From Oscillospiraceae bacterium (GTDB taxonomy: Bacteria; Bacillota; Clostridia; UBA1381): 13,796 bases of DNA. Under the pieces are notes generated by a model. That model was not told the DNA's origin, searched no databases, and was given only the letters and a program-made list of their open reading frames with translations. Made by a program: the position numbers and the translations under genes. Position 1 is the first letter of the stretch; each line of letters opens with the position of its first letter. The stretch lies in contig JAFLUR010000024.1 of assembly GCA_022508725.1 (NCBI GenBank), positions 1 through 13,796 of the forward strand. The letters are read 5' to 3'. Positions 8,000 to 13,796 of the stretch are shown here, piece by piece.

Positions 8000-9133
8000 A
8001 TGGAAAAATATTTTGGTGAAAATACGCCGAAACTGGGTTTCGGACTCATGCGTCTGCCGAGGGTGGATTCAACAAAAAACGGTAAAATAGATATTGAGCG
8101 GACCAAAGAAATGGTGGACGAATTTATGGCGGCGGGGTTTACCTATTTTGACACCGCGTATGTGTACGATAACGGAAATTCGGAAAAGGCTGCGAAAGAG
8201 GCTTTGGTAGACCGCTATCCCCGTGAAAGCTTTACTGTTGCCACAAAGCTCTGCGCATGGCTGGAATCCTGCGATGAAAAGGCGGCAAAGCAGCAGTTTT
8301 TTACAAGCCTGGAACGCACGGGGGCGGGATATATCGATTATTATCTTCTCCATGCGTTAAAGGAGGATAATCTCGCGCTTTTTGAAAAATACGGGATATG
8401 GGATTTTGTAAAGGAGCAGAAAGCAAAGGGTTTAATAAAGCACTGGGGATTTTCGTTCCATTCCACTCCCGATGTTCTGGATAAAATTCTGACCGATCAC
8501 CCCGATGCGGAATTTGTGCAGCTGCAGCTGAATTATGCCGACTGGGAAAATCCGAACGTTGCGTCGCGCGGAAATTACGAGGTTGCGCGCCGTCACGGGA
8601 AATCCATAGTTGTCATGGAGCCTGTCAAGGGCGGATCGCTTGCGAATCCTACCGAAAAGGTCCGGGAGGTCCTGAAAAATGCCGATCCCGACGCTTCCCT
8701 TGCCTCGTGGGCGATACGTTATGTTGCGTCCCTTGAGGGTATAATCACGGTTCTTTCCGGAATGTCGAATATGGAGCAGATGAAGGATAACATTTCCTTT
8801 ATGAAGAATTTCAAGCCGCTTGACGAAAAGGAGCAAGAGGCTATACGCAAGGCGCAGGAGATATTGACGGGTGTGAAGTCTGTTCCCTGCACCGCCTGCC
8901 GGTATTGTACGGCGGAATGTCCGAAGAAAATACCCATTCCGGAAATTTTTGCGGCACGGAACAGACAGCTTGTTTGGGGACAGCTTGAAGAGGGCGCGCG
9001 GCAGTATGCCGAGGCTGTAAAGAACGGCGGAAAAGCGTCCGACTGTATTGCCTGCGGTAGGTGCGAACGTGCTTGTCCTCAGCAGATAAATGTTATTGAA
9101 TGGTTAAAGGATTGTCGTCGTTTTGACGGTTAA
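8000..9133 (+). CDS. Aldo/keto reductase with C-terminal two-[4Fe-4S] domain
   Basis: GAGGTG stands 5 bases before the ATG. Residues 1-285 form the AKR barrel: the catalytic tetrad is visible as Asp51 and Tyr56 in DTAYVYDNGNSE, Lys83 in VATKLCAW and His118 in YYLLHAL, and the LGFGLMRLP N-terminus is typical. The last 80 residues hold two ferredoxin-type clusters: Cys297, 300, 303 and 307 (CTACRYCTAECP) and Cys349, 352, 355 and 359 (CIACGRCERACP). This two-part architecture is common in anaerobes. The barrel would use NAD(P)H to reduce a carbonyl, or oxidise an alcohol, and the clusters would link it to ferredoxin or flavodoxin. The substrate cannot be read from sequence. It sits between the flavodoxin gene and the ECF transporter gene, 61 bases before the latter. 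Confidence 0.93.
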   Translation: MEKYFGENTPKLGFGLMRLPRVDSTKNGKIDIERTKEMVDEFMAAGFTYFDTAYVYDNGNSEKAAKEALVDRYPRESFTVATKLCAWLESCDEKAAKQQFFTSLERTGAGYIDYYLLHALKEDNLALFEKYGIWDFVKEQKAKGLIKHWGFSFHSTPDVLDKILTDHPDAEFVQLQLNYADWENPNVASRGNYEVARRHGKSIVVMEPVKGGSLANPTEKVREVLKNADPDASLASWAIRYVASLEGIITVLSGMSNMEQMKDNISFMKNFKPLDEKEQEAIRKAQEILTGVKSVPCTACRYCTAECPKKIPIPEIFAARNRQLVWGQLEEGARQYAEAVKNGGKASDCIACGRCERACPQQINVIEWLKDCRRFDG

Positions 9134-9140
9134 GGTGCGA

Positions 9141-9173
9141 ATTCGATCCGTCCGGAGGGGCGATGATCCGAAT
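9141..9173 (+). other. Intercistronic hairpin between reductase and ECF genes
   Basis: ATTCG pairs with CGAAT, ATC with GAT, and CGTCC with GGGCG (one U·G pair) around the loop GGAG, with a bulged C and a bulged AT. The 13 pairs end 7 bases before the AAGGAG site of the ECF gene. There is no T-tract, so it is not an intrinsic terminator. It may stabilise or tune the downstream message. Confidence 0.4.
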
Positions 9174-9194
9174 ATTAAAAAAGGAGAATTTATT

Positions 9195-9764
9195 ATGTCA
9201 ACTACTATGTCAAAAACCTTGGAAAAACCTCGTCTTTCGGTCAAAGTGCAGACTTTGGCGGCATTTTCGGCGATTGTCGGAGCGGTTGCCGTTCCGCAGA
9301 TATTTCATGCCATCGGTGCGGTTTCGGGTCTCGGAACGTCACTCGGAGAAGCTTTCCTGCCGATGCATTTACCCATAATTTTGGTGGGACTTTTGGCGGG
9401 ACCCTATGCGGGAGCCGCCGCGGGCTTACTCGGACCTGTTGCGAGCTTTGCTCTTTCCGGAATGCCGGGAAGCGCGATGCTGCCCTTTATGATGATCGAG
9501 CTTTGCATTTACGGACTTTCCGCGGGACTTTTGAGGAACGTCAAAATGCCGACAATAGGAAAGGTTCTTATATCTCAAATCGCGGGACGCGTCGTTCGCG
9601 CGGCGGCAATTCTTGCGGCTGTATATCTTTTGGGTTGGGAAAGCGTCGGAATTGCGGTTATATGGACGAGTGTTACGGCGGGTCTGTTCGGAATCATATT
9701 GCAATGGGCATTGCTGCCGTTGATAGTTTATCGTGCGGAGAATTTGAAAAAAGATGAAAAGTGA
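9195..9764 (+). CDS. ECF transporter S component, substrate unknown
   Basis: AAGGAG (9181-9186) lies 8 bases before the ATG at 9195, which decides the start over an upstream in-frame TTG at 9123 inside the reductase gene. The 189-residue protein is almost wholly hydrophobic, with about six membrane segments (roughly residues 17-37, 55-68, 70-90, 94-114, 128-147 and 153-180). Conserved features of ECF S components are seen: FLPMHLPIILVGLLAGP, then YAGAAAGLLGPVASFALSGMP, then the MLPFMMIELCIYGLSAGLL helix and an ISQIAGRVVR helix. Such proteins bind a vitamin or cofactor precursor and dock onto a shared EcfAA'T energising module; no ecfA or ecfT is present here. The substrate cannot be predicted from what I see. 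The last 11 bases overlap the next gene, so they are probably translated together. Confidence 0.8.
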   Translation: MSTTMSKTLEKPRLSVKVQTLAAFSAIVGAVAVPQIFHAIGAVSGLGTSLGEAFLPMHLPIILVGLLAGPYAGAAAGLLGPVASFALSGMPGSAMLPFMMIELCIYGLSAGLLRNVKMPTIGKVLISQIAGRVVRAAAILAAVYLLGWESVGIAVIWTSVTAGLFGIILQWALLPLIVYRAENLKKDEK

Positions 9765-10188
9765 TTTGGAAAAAGCAAAAGAAATTCTGAAAGCTTGCGA
9801 TAATACCTGCGTTTTGTGCAAAGGCGAAACGGTTTACGCAAGCAAGGAGCGCGGAGTAAAGCCTCTTATTGAATTTATCGATAATAAAACGGATATGAAA
9901 GGCTTCAGCGCCGCTGACCGCATAGCGGGAACCGCTGCGGCAATGCTGTATGCTTTGCTCGGAGTGAAAGCCGTCTACGCTTCGGTTATGAGCGAGTCGG
10001 CGGCGGAAATGCTCGACAATCATAAAATCGTCCGTGAATACGGCGAAATGACAGCCGGGATAATCAACCGGGAGGGAAACGGTATCTGCCCGATGGAAGA
10101 GGCTGTTCTCGGTATAACCGACCCGGGTGAGGGTTTGAGGGCGATAAAAGAAAAAATCGAACATATGCGTCGGATGAATAAACGATAA
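9754..10188 (+). CDS. DUF1893 (TM1506-like) protein
   Basis: This 144-residue protein matches my memory of the DUF1893 family, whose Thermotoga member TM1506 has a cytidine-deaminase-like fold. Recognisable blocks are CVLCKGETVYASKERGVKPL (about 19-38), GFSAADRIAGTAAAMLYALLGV (about 50-71, likely the second helix), ASVMSESAAEML, and NREGNGICPMEEAV (Cys112, Glu115/116). I see neither the H/C-A-E motif nor the PCxxC motif that hold zinc in true deaminases, so hydrolytic deamination is not supported. Its ATG lies inside the end of the ECF gene; the nearest SD-like GGAG is 13 bases upstream, which suggests translational coupling. The tight link to an S component suggests that it acts on, or senses, the imported compound. 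The reaction is unknown. Confidence 0.78.
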   Translation: MKSDLEKAKEILKACDNTCVLCKGETVYASKERGVKPLIEFIDNKTDMKGFSAADRIAGTAAAMLYALLGVKAVYASVMSESAAEMLDNHKIVREYGEMTAGIINREGNGICPMEEAVLGITDPGEGLRAIKEKIEHMRRMNKR

Positions 10189-10308
10189 AATTTCAGGCAG
10201 AAAAATCCACTCAAAAATCCGACGATTTCCGGATACCAAACAGACCCTGAGCGGAGGATTGATATTGAAAAACACCGGATATGATCGTGCGGCGAACAGA
10301 CCGCAATC

Positions 10309-10341
10309 AAAGGGCATCGGATACCCCCCGATGCTCTTTTT
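10309..10341 (+). terminator. Intrinsic terminator after the DUF1893 gene
   Basis: AAAGGGCATCGG (10309-10320) pairs with CCGATGCTCTTT (10328-10339) through a 12-base stem with one G·U pair around the loop ATACCCC, and the transcript continues as a T-tract to 10341. It lies 120 bases after the DUF1893 stop. Confidence 0.88.
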
Positions 10342-10379
10342 GACTGCGATTTATGCGAATTGCGGCGCCGGAATTTTGC

Positions 10380-10408
10380 TTGACAATTTTTGAAATATAA
10401 GATATAAT
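10380..10408 (+). promoter_or_regulatory. Consensus promoter of rsmA
   Basis: TTGACA at 10380-10385 and TATAAT at 10403-10408 are both perfect consensus hexamers separated by 17 bases. Transcription should start near 10415. Confidence 0.88.
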
Positions 10409-10421
10409 TATCTTGTTGCAT

Positions 10422-10438
10422 CGCCGGAGATTTCGGCG
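10422..10438 (+). promoter_or_regulatory. First hairpin of the rsmA leader
   Basis: CGCCGGA pairs with TTCGGCG over seven positions (one G·U) around the loop GAT, just after the predicted transcript start. No T-tract follows, so it is more likely a 5'-end stabilising structure than an attenuator. Confidence 0.4.
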
Positions 10439-10454
10439 CTTTAAGGATTTTGAA

Positions 10455-10490
10455 ATGTATTTTGATATTGATAATATGCCGATCCGGTAA
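10455..10490 (+). CDS. Possible 11-codon leader peptide upstream of rsmA
   Basis: ATG at 10455 opens MYFDIDNMPIR and stops at TAA 10488-10490. AAGGA (10443-10447) is 7 bases upstream, a proper ribosome-binding distance. The last codons form the left arm of a hairpin that ends two bases before the rsmA Shine-Dalgarno region, and the stop codon lies in its loop. A ribosome reading or stalling in this frame would open or hold that hairpin. An ORF this short can occur by chance. Confidence 0.3.
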   Translation: MYFDIDNMPIR

Positions 10491-10504
10491 TTCCGGGTGA
10501 CGGC
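10478..10504 (+). promoter_or_regulatory. RBS-proximal hairpin of rsmA
   Basis: GCCG-ATCCGG pairs with CCGGGT-(GA)-CGGC around the loop TAATT: ten pairs with a GA bulge. The AAAGGA ribosome-binding site begins within a few bases of its end, so folding could affect initiation at the ATG 10519. Confidence 0.45.
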
Positions 10505-10518
10505 GGAAAGGAAAATTT

Positions 10519-11394
10519 ATGGGTAATCCGGCAGGCAGGTCCGAAGCTCGTTCGGAAATTCGTTCTGTTATTGATAAATACGGCTTTACTTTTAAAAAGG
10601 GACTGGGACAGAATTTTCTTACGGATGATGCCGTTCTTGAAAAGGTTGCCTCGGCGGGAGAAAGCAGGTGCGTTGTGGAAATAGGTCCCGGTTTCGGTGT
10701 TCTTACCCGGGAGCTTGCACGAAAATACGAAAAGGTGGTTTCGGTTGAGATCGATGACAGGCTTATTCCCATTCTTGAAGAGACGCTTTGTGATTTCGAT
10801 AATGTAAAAATTATTCACGGCGACTGCATGAAGCTTGATTTTGCCGGAATTATCAAAGAAGAATTCGGAGATAAAACAGTGTCGGTCGCGGCAAATCTTC
10901 CGTATTATATAACAACACCGATAATAGCGATGCTTTTGGAGAAAAAGCTTCCTCTTAAAAATATTACGGTCATGGTGCAAAAGGAGGTCGCCGAGAGAAT
11001 TTGCGCGTCTCCGGGAGGAAAGGAATACGGAGCCGTAAGCGTTATGTGCGGATATTACACAAAGCCGGAGATAATGGCGAAGGTGCCGGCGTCGGCGTTT
11101 ATACCGCCTCCGAAGGTGGATTCCGCGGTCCTGAACCTGCGGGTACTTGATGAGCCGGCGGTGAAAACCAATGATGAAAGGATGTTTTTTCGTGTCGTGA
11201 AAGCGGCATTTGCCCAAAGGAGGAAAACCCTTCTTAACGCTTTGTATAACGGAGGCTTCGGGACGGAGAAAAGCGTTATTGAGGATATTCTGACAAGGCT
11301 TGATATAAATCCGTCGGCAAGAGGAGAAACTCTCGGTCTTGTGGAATTCGCCGCCGTTTCCGATGAATTTTGCAAAATAATCGGGAAACGCTGA
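10519..11394 (+). CDS. rsmA: 16S rRNA (adenine1518/1519-N6)-dimethyltransferase RsmA/KsgA
   Basis: The 291-residue product carries every signature of the KsgA family: GLGQNFLTD near residue 28, the SAM-binding VVEIGPGFGVLTRELA with Glu55, VSVEIDD with Glu78, HGDCMKLD with Asp102, the catalytic NLPYY at 126-130, and VPASAFIPPPKVDSAVL in the C-terminal domain. It dimethylates two adjacent adenines in helix 45 of 16S rRNA during late 30S assembly. An AAAGGA site about 6 bases before the ATG supports the start. It has its own consensus promoter and appears to be a single-gene unit. The leader contains two hairpins and a possible short upstream ORF, and the stop codon is built into a strong 3' hairpin. 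The related Erm methyltransferases are controlled by leader peptides, but no such control is established for this gene. Confidence 0.96.
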   Translation: MGNPAGRSEARSEIRSVIDKYGFTFKKGLGQNFLTDDAVLEKVASAGESRCVVEIGPGFGVLTRELARKYEKVVSVEIDDRLIPILEETLCDFDNVKIIHGDCMKLDFAGIIKEEFGDKTVSVAANLPYYITTPIIAMLLEKKLPLKNITVMVQKEVAERICASPGGKEYGAVSVMCGYYTKPEIMAKVPASAFIPPPKVDSAVLNLRVLDEPAVKTNDERMFFRVVKAAFAQRRKTLLNALYNGGFGTEKSVIEDILTRLDINPSARGETLGLVEFAAVSDEFCKIIGKR

Positions 11395-11411
11395 CTTATT
11401 CGGCGTTTCCC
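11383..11411 (+). terminator. Hairpin enclosing the rsmA stop codon
   Basis: GGGAAACGCTGA (11383-11394, ending exactly with the TGA stop) pairs with TCGGCGTTTCCC (11400-11411) over 12 positions with one U·G, around the loop CTTAT. Eight A residues follow rather than T residues, so classic intrinsic termination is not supported on the plus strand. It may be a 3'-end stabiliser or a U-tract-independent terminator. The hom promoter lies 50 bases downstream. Confidence 0.45.
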
Positions 11412-11461
11412 AAAAAAAACGCTTGATTTTCCGGTCTTTTATTTTATATTGAGCGGAAATA

Positions 11462-11490
11462 TTGACATAGAATGAAAAATATGATATGAT
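11462..11490 (+). promoter_or_regulatory. Promoter of the hom-thrB operon
   Basis: TTGACA at 11462-11467 and TATGAT at 11485-11490 have 17-base spacing. Transcription should start near 11497, giving a leader of about 53 bases with no T-box-sized or riboswitch-sized space. Confidence 0.8.
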
Positions 11491-11511
11491 AGACAGAAAA
11501 GAGATTATTTT

Positions 11512-11535
11512 AACCGGTATATTTCGTATACCGTT
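11512..11535 (+). promoter_or_regulatory. RBS-proximal hairpin in the hom leader
   Basis: CGGTATA (11515-11521) pairs perfectly with TATACCG (11527-11533) around TTTCG, and AA/TT extends the stem past one bulged C. The stem ends just before the CGGGAGG ribosome-binding site (11536-11542). It occupies nearly half of the predicted leader. Confidence 0.5.
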
Positions 11536-11549
11536 CGGGAGGTCAAACA

Positions 11550-12770
11550 ATGGTAAAAATAGCAATACTCGGCTTCGGTACGGTAGGAAGCGGAGTTTAC
11601 GAAATAATAAAGAATAATGCCGTAAATATAAGCAAAAAAGCGGGGCAGGAGATTGAGATAAAATATATTCTCGATATCCGGGATTTTTCGTCGCATCCGG
11701 AAAGTCACCTTTTCACAAACGATTTCACAAAAATTCTCAAAGACGATGAGGTCGGTGTTGTTGTCGAAACGATGGGCGGACTCCATCCGGCATATGAATT
11801 TACCAAATCATCGCTTGAGGCGGGAAAAAATGCCGTGACCTCAAACAAGGAGCTTGTGGCGACCTACGGTCCGGAGCTTCTTGAAATCGCGTATGACAAC
11901 AATGTGAATTATCTGTTCGAGGCAAGCGTGGGCGGAGGTATTCCCATCATACGCCCGATACATCAGTGTCTTGCCGCAAATAATATAAAGAGAATTACGG
12001 GAATACTGAACGGAACCACGAATTATATACTTACTCAGATGTTCAGAGAGGGCAAAAGCTTTGACGATGCTCTTTCCGATGCTCAGGAAAAAGGATACGC
12101 CGAAAGAAATCCGGCGGCAGACGTGGAAGGCTTTGATGCGTGCAGAAAAATCGCCATTCTTTCGTCTCTCGCGTCGGGCAGGCAGGTGGATTACAATAAA
12201 ATTCCGACGGAGGGCATAACAAAGGTGACTCTTGAGGACGTTAAGGCGGCGGGTTCCATGGGATATTCGATAAAGCTGATAGGATATGCCGATATTAACG
12301 AAAATTCGGAGGTATTCGCAAGAGTCAGTCCCATGGCGGTCCCGAATTATCATATGCTTGCGAGCGTTGAGGATGTGTTTAACGCGATCATGGTCCGCGG
12401 CGATTCGGTAAGCGATGTTATGTTTTACGGCAAAGGCGCGGGTAAGCTCCCGACAGCAAGCGCGGTTGTTGCCGATGTTATCGATTCGGTCAAGCATTTG
12501 CAGAAGAGCAAACGCATAATGTGGAACGATACCGATCCGGATAACATGATAAGCAGGCACTGCATAGAGGGCTCGTTTATTGTGAGAACTCTTAAAGATA
12601 CCGATACCGTTCTGAGCGTTATGCCGGATGCCGTTGTAAGGACCGGCGATAATGAACAAAATACGGAAGAAACCGTGTTTATAACGCCTGTGGGTCTTGA
12701 AGATGATATTGAGGCGCTGGTCAATGAAGTGGGCGGGATAATATCACGCATAAGGATATTACCCGAATGA
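11550..12770 (+). CDS. hom: Homoserine dehydrogenase
   Basis: The enzyme reduces aspartate 4-semialdehyde to homoserine with NAD(P)H, the branch step towards threonine and methionine. The GGAGG site lies 7 bases before the ATG. The 406-residue protein shows the dinucleotide loop GFGTVGSG (residues 8-15), TSNKELVA with Lys100, ASVGGGIPIIRP, GILNGTTNYI (151-160), and the catalytic block Glu185, Asp191, Asp196 and Lys200 in AERNPAADVEGFDACRK. After the catalytic part, about 75 residues resemble an ACT regulatory domain (FIVRTLKDTDTVLSVMPDAVVR onward), but the usual D-x-PGVLA loop is replaced by DTDTVLSV and the following helix is short. Feedback binding of threonine may therefore be altered. The stop codon overlaps the thrB start as ATGA. 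No aspartokinase domain is fused. Confidence 0.96.
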   Translation: MVKIAILGFGTVGSGVYEIIKNNAVNISKKAGQEIEIKYILDIRDFSSHPESHLFTNDFTKILKDDEVGVVVETMGGLHPAYEFTKSSLEAGKNAVTSNKELVATYGPELLEIAYDNNVNYLFEASVGGGIPIIRPIHQCLAANNIKRITGILNGTTNYILTQMFREGKSFDDALSDAQEKGYAERNPAADVEGFDACRKIAILSSLASGRQVDYNKIPTEGITKVTLEDVKAAGSMGYSIKLIGYADINENSEVFARVSPMAVPNYHMLASVEDVFNAIMVRGDSVSDVMFYGKGAGKLPTASAVVADVIDSVKHLQKSKRIMWNDTDPDNMISRHCIEGSFIVRTLKDTDTVLSVMPDAVVRTGDNEQNTEETVFITPVGLEDDIEALVNEVGGIISRIRILPE

Positions 12771-13660
12771 TTACGGTGAGAATACCGGCAACAAGCGCCA
12801 ATATGGGCGCCGGCTTTGATTGCATGGGCGTTGCGGTTAATCTGTACAATACGATCGAAATAAGCGAAATAAAGAGCGGACTTGAAATTGTCGGATCGAA
12901 CGTCGCGGAGTTTATACCGCGAAACGGAAGAAATCTTGTATACCGTTCAATGCTCGCCTTGTTTGATGAGGTCGGCTACAAAGCCTGCGGCATAAGAATA
13001 AGACAGAAAAGCGACATTCCCGTGACGAGAGGTCTCGGGAGCAGCAGCGCGTGTGTTGTCGGAGGAATGATCGCGGCAAATATACTTTCGGGAAAAAAAC
13101 TGTCATATCCGGAAATACTCAATCTTGCTTTTAAAGTAGAGGGGCATACCGATAACATAACTCCGGCAATGTTCGGGGGTATGTGCATATCGGCGGTTGA
13201 CGGGGAGAAAATTATACATAAAAGTATAAAAATCGATCCCGGGATAAAGTTTGCGGTTATAATACCCGATTATTTTATAGGAACAAGAAAGTCGAGAAAA
13301 ACACTGCCCGATAAATTGCCTTACGCCGACGCCGTGTTCAATATATCAAGGGCGGCGGGTTTTGCGCTGTGTATGGCGGAGGGAAAGCTTGACGGACTTC
13401 GCGAGTTTGTGCGCGACCGTATGCACCAGCCGTACAGAAAGGATAATATCAGCGGTTTTGATAAGATATCGGAAAAATCTTATGAGCTTGGTTCGAAAGC
13501 CACATATTTGAGCGGTTCGGGACCGAGCATGATCTGTATAATAAACGAAAACTACAGCGTCTTTGCGGATAATATGAACAAATTTATGAAGGAAAACGAT
13601 ATTGCGGCGGTATGCCGCGTTTTATCTGTTGATAATGTGGGCGCTGTTGTGAAATATTAG
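12767..13660 (+). CDS. thrB: Homoserine kinase
   Basis: This 297-residue GHMP kinase phosphorylates homoserine with ATP to O-phosphohomoserine, the substrate of threonine synthase. It begins with IPATSANMGAGFDCMGVAVN (6-25), has the ATP-binding IPVTRGLGSSSACVVGG (84-100), the EGHTDNITPAMFGGM segment (125-139) and the C-terminal YLSGSGPSMICI motif. Length is normal for the family. The ATG overlaps the hom stop by four bases and has no independent strong ribosome-binding site, so translation is coupled to hom. Threonine synthase (thrC) is not in the window; it does not begin within the 136 bases left on the right. The family and reaction are firm. Confidence 0.96.
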   Translation: MITVRIPATSANMGAGFDCMGVAVNLYNTIEISEIKSGLEIVGSNVAEFIPRNGRNLVYRSMLALFDEVGYKACGIRIRQKSDIPVTRGLGSSSACVVGGMIAANILSGKKLSYPEILNLAFKVEGHTDNITPAMFGGMCISAVDGEKIIHKSIKIDPGIKFAVIIPDYFIGTRKSRKTLPDKLPYADAVFNISRAAGFALCMAEGKLDGLREFVRDRMHQPYRKDNISGFDKISEKSYELGSKATYLSGSGPSMICIINENYSVFADNMNKFMKENDIAAVCRVLSVDNVGAVVKY

Positions 13661-13796
13661 GGAAACACCGGTTTAAAGGAAATCAAAAAATAATTTACGA
13701 AAAAATCCGGTTCTTCAAAGAAAAGCGCGCAAGCGTTCGCAGCGGTTTTTCGCCTTGACGGCAACAGGCGACCGGTAAAACGATACGGTCGGCTGC
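13661..13796. other. Unassigned right-edge sequence
   Basis: No plus-strand start codon with a ribosome-binding site, no terminator with a T-tract and no known RNA motif was recognised. CGCCT and AGGCG (near 13750-13770) and ACCG with CGGT (near 13771-13790) could form small stems. On the minus strand one frame is open from the window edge to a TTA (stop) at 13695-13697, which is too short to judge. The operon may continue or end beyond the window. Confidence 0.3.

Larger units (their letters stand above)
10189..10518 (+). other. 330-base intergenic region before rsmA
   Basis: It contains the terminator of the flavodoxin-to-DUF1893 run (10309-10341), the rsmA promoter (10380-10408) and a structured leader of about 104 bases (from near 10415). 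The first 120 bases (10189-10308) show no gene or strong structure; they begin with a short AT-rich segment that shares GATAAAATTTCAG with 7954-7966. Confidence 0.7.

Noticed and set aside
9123..9194. TTG at 9123 as start of the ECF S component
   Set aside because: It overlaps the reductase end and adds a charged, non-conserved tail; AAGGAG at 9181-9186 fits ATG 9195.
10265..10393. 42-codon frame from TTG 10265 with GGAGG 7 bases upstream
   Set aside because: The site is good, but the frame runs through the terminator at 10309-10341 and into the rsmA -35 hexamer, and the peptide matches nothing I know.
10441..11565. Minus-strand open frame of 374 codons across rsmA
   Set aside because: rsmA is certain on the plus strand and this frame runs through its promoter-side leader and the hom leader with no recognisable motif.
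1..13796. CRISPR array, insertion sequence, tRNA or rRNA
   Set aside because: No regularly spaced direct repeats, transposase motifs, terminal inverted repeats, cloverleaf or rRNA sequence was recognised on either strand.

Overview
All ten recognised protein genes lie on the plus strand. Strong Shine-Dalgarno sequences, consensus sigma-A-type promoters with 17-base spacers, a lipobox lipoprotein, an ECF-transporter S component and a hybrid kinase with the S-H-D-I-R-T-P-M-N phosphoacceptor motif point to a Gram-positive anaerobe of the Clostridia. The Fe-S aldo/keto reductase and flavodoxin fit an anaerobic lifestyle. The secreted esterase at the left edge resembles pectin (rhamnogalacturonan) deacetylases, which suggests a gut or rumen plant-fibre degrader. 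The genus cannot be fixed from this window.

Layout. (1) 1-3210: the 3' part of a very large secreted protein made of Ig-like and beta-sandwich modules with a C-terminal SGNH/CE12-type esterase, closed by a good intrinsic terminator. (2) 3402-7297: a promoter, a membrane-bound hybrid histidine kinase and, overlapping its stop region, a sugar-type solute-binding lipoprotein with no permease beside it. A long AU-rich hairpin follows. (3) 7406-10188: a same-strand run of flavodoxin, aldo/keto reductase with two 4Fe-4S sites, ECF S component and a DUF1893 (TM1506-like) protein, ending in a clear terminator. (4) 10380-11411: rsmA (ksgA) with a good promoter and a structured leader holding a possible 11-codon upstream ORF. 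(5) 11462-13660: promoter, hom and thrB overlapping by ATGA. The last 136 bases are not assigned.

How the parts may work together. hom and thrB catalyse two consecutive steps from aspartate semialdehyde to phosphohomoserine, and rsmA is a housekeeping ribosome-maturation gene. The kinase/lipoprotein pair looks like a sensing unit in which the binding protein presents a ligand to the kinase; this is inference. The flavodoxin-AKR-ECF-DUF1893 run is the part most likely to hold undescribed biology, because it joins uptake of an unknown small molecule to redox enzymes and a protein family without an assigned reaction. I saw no mobile element, CRISPR array, tRNA or rRNA.
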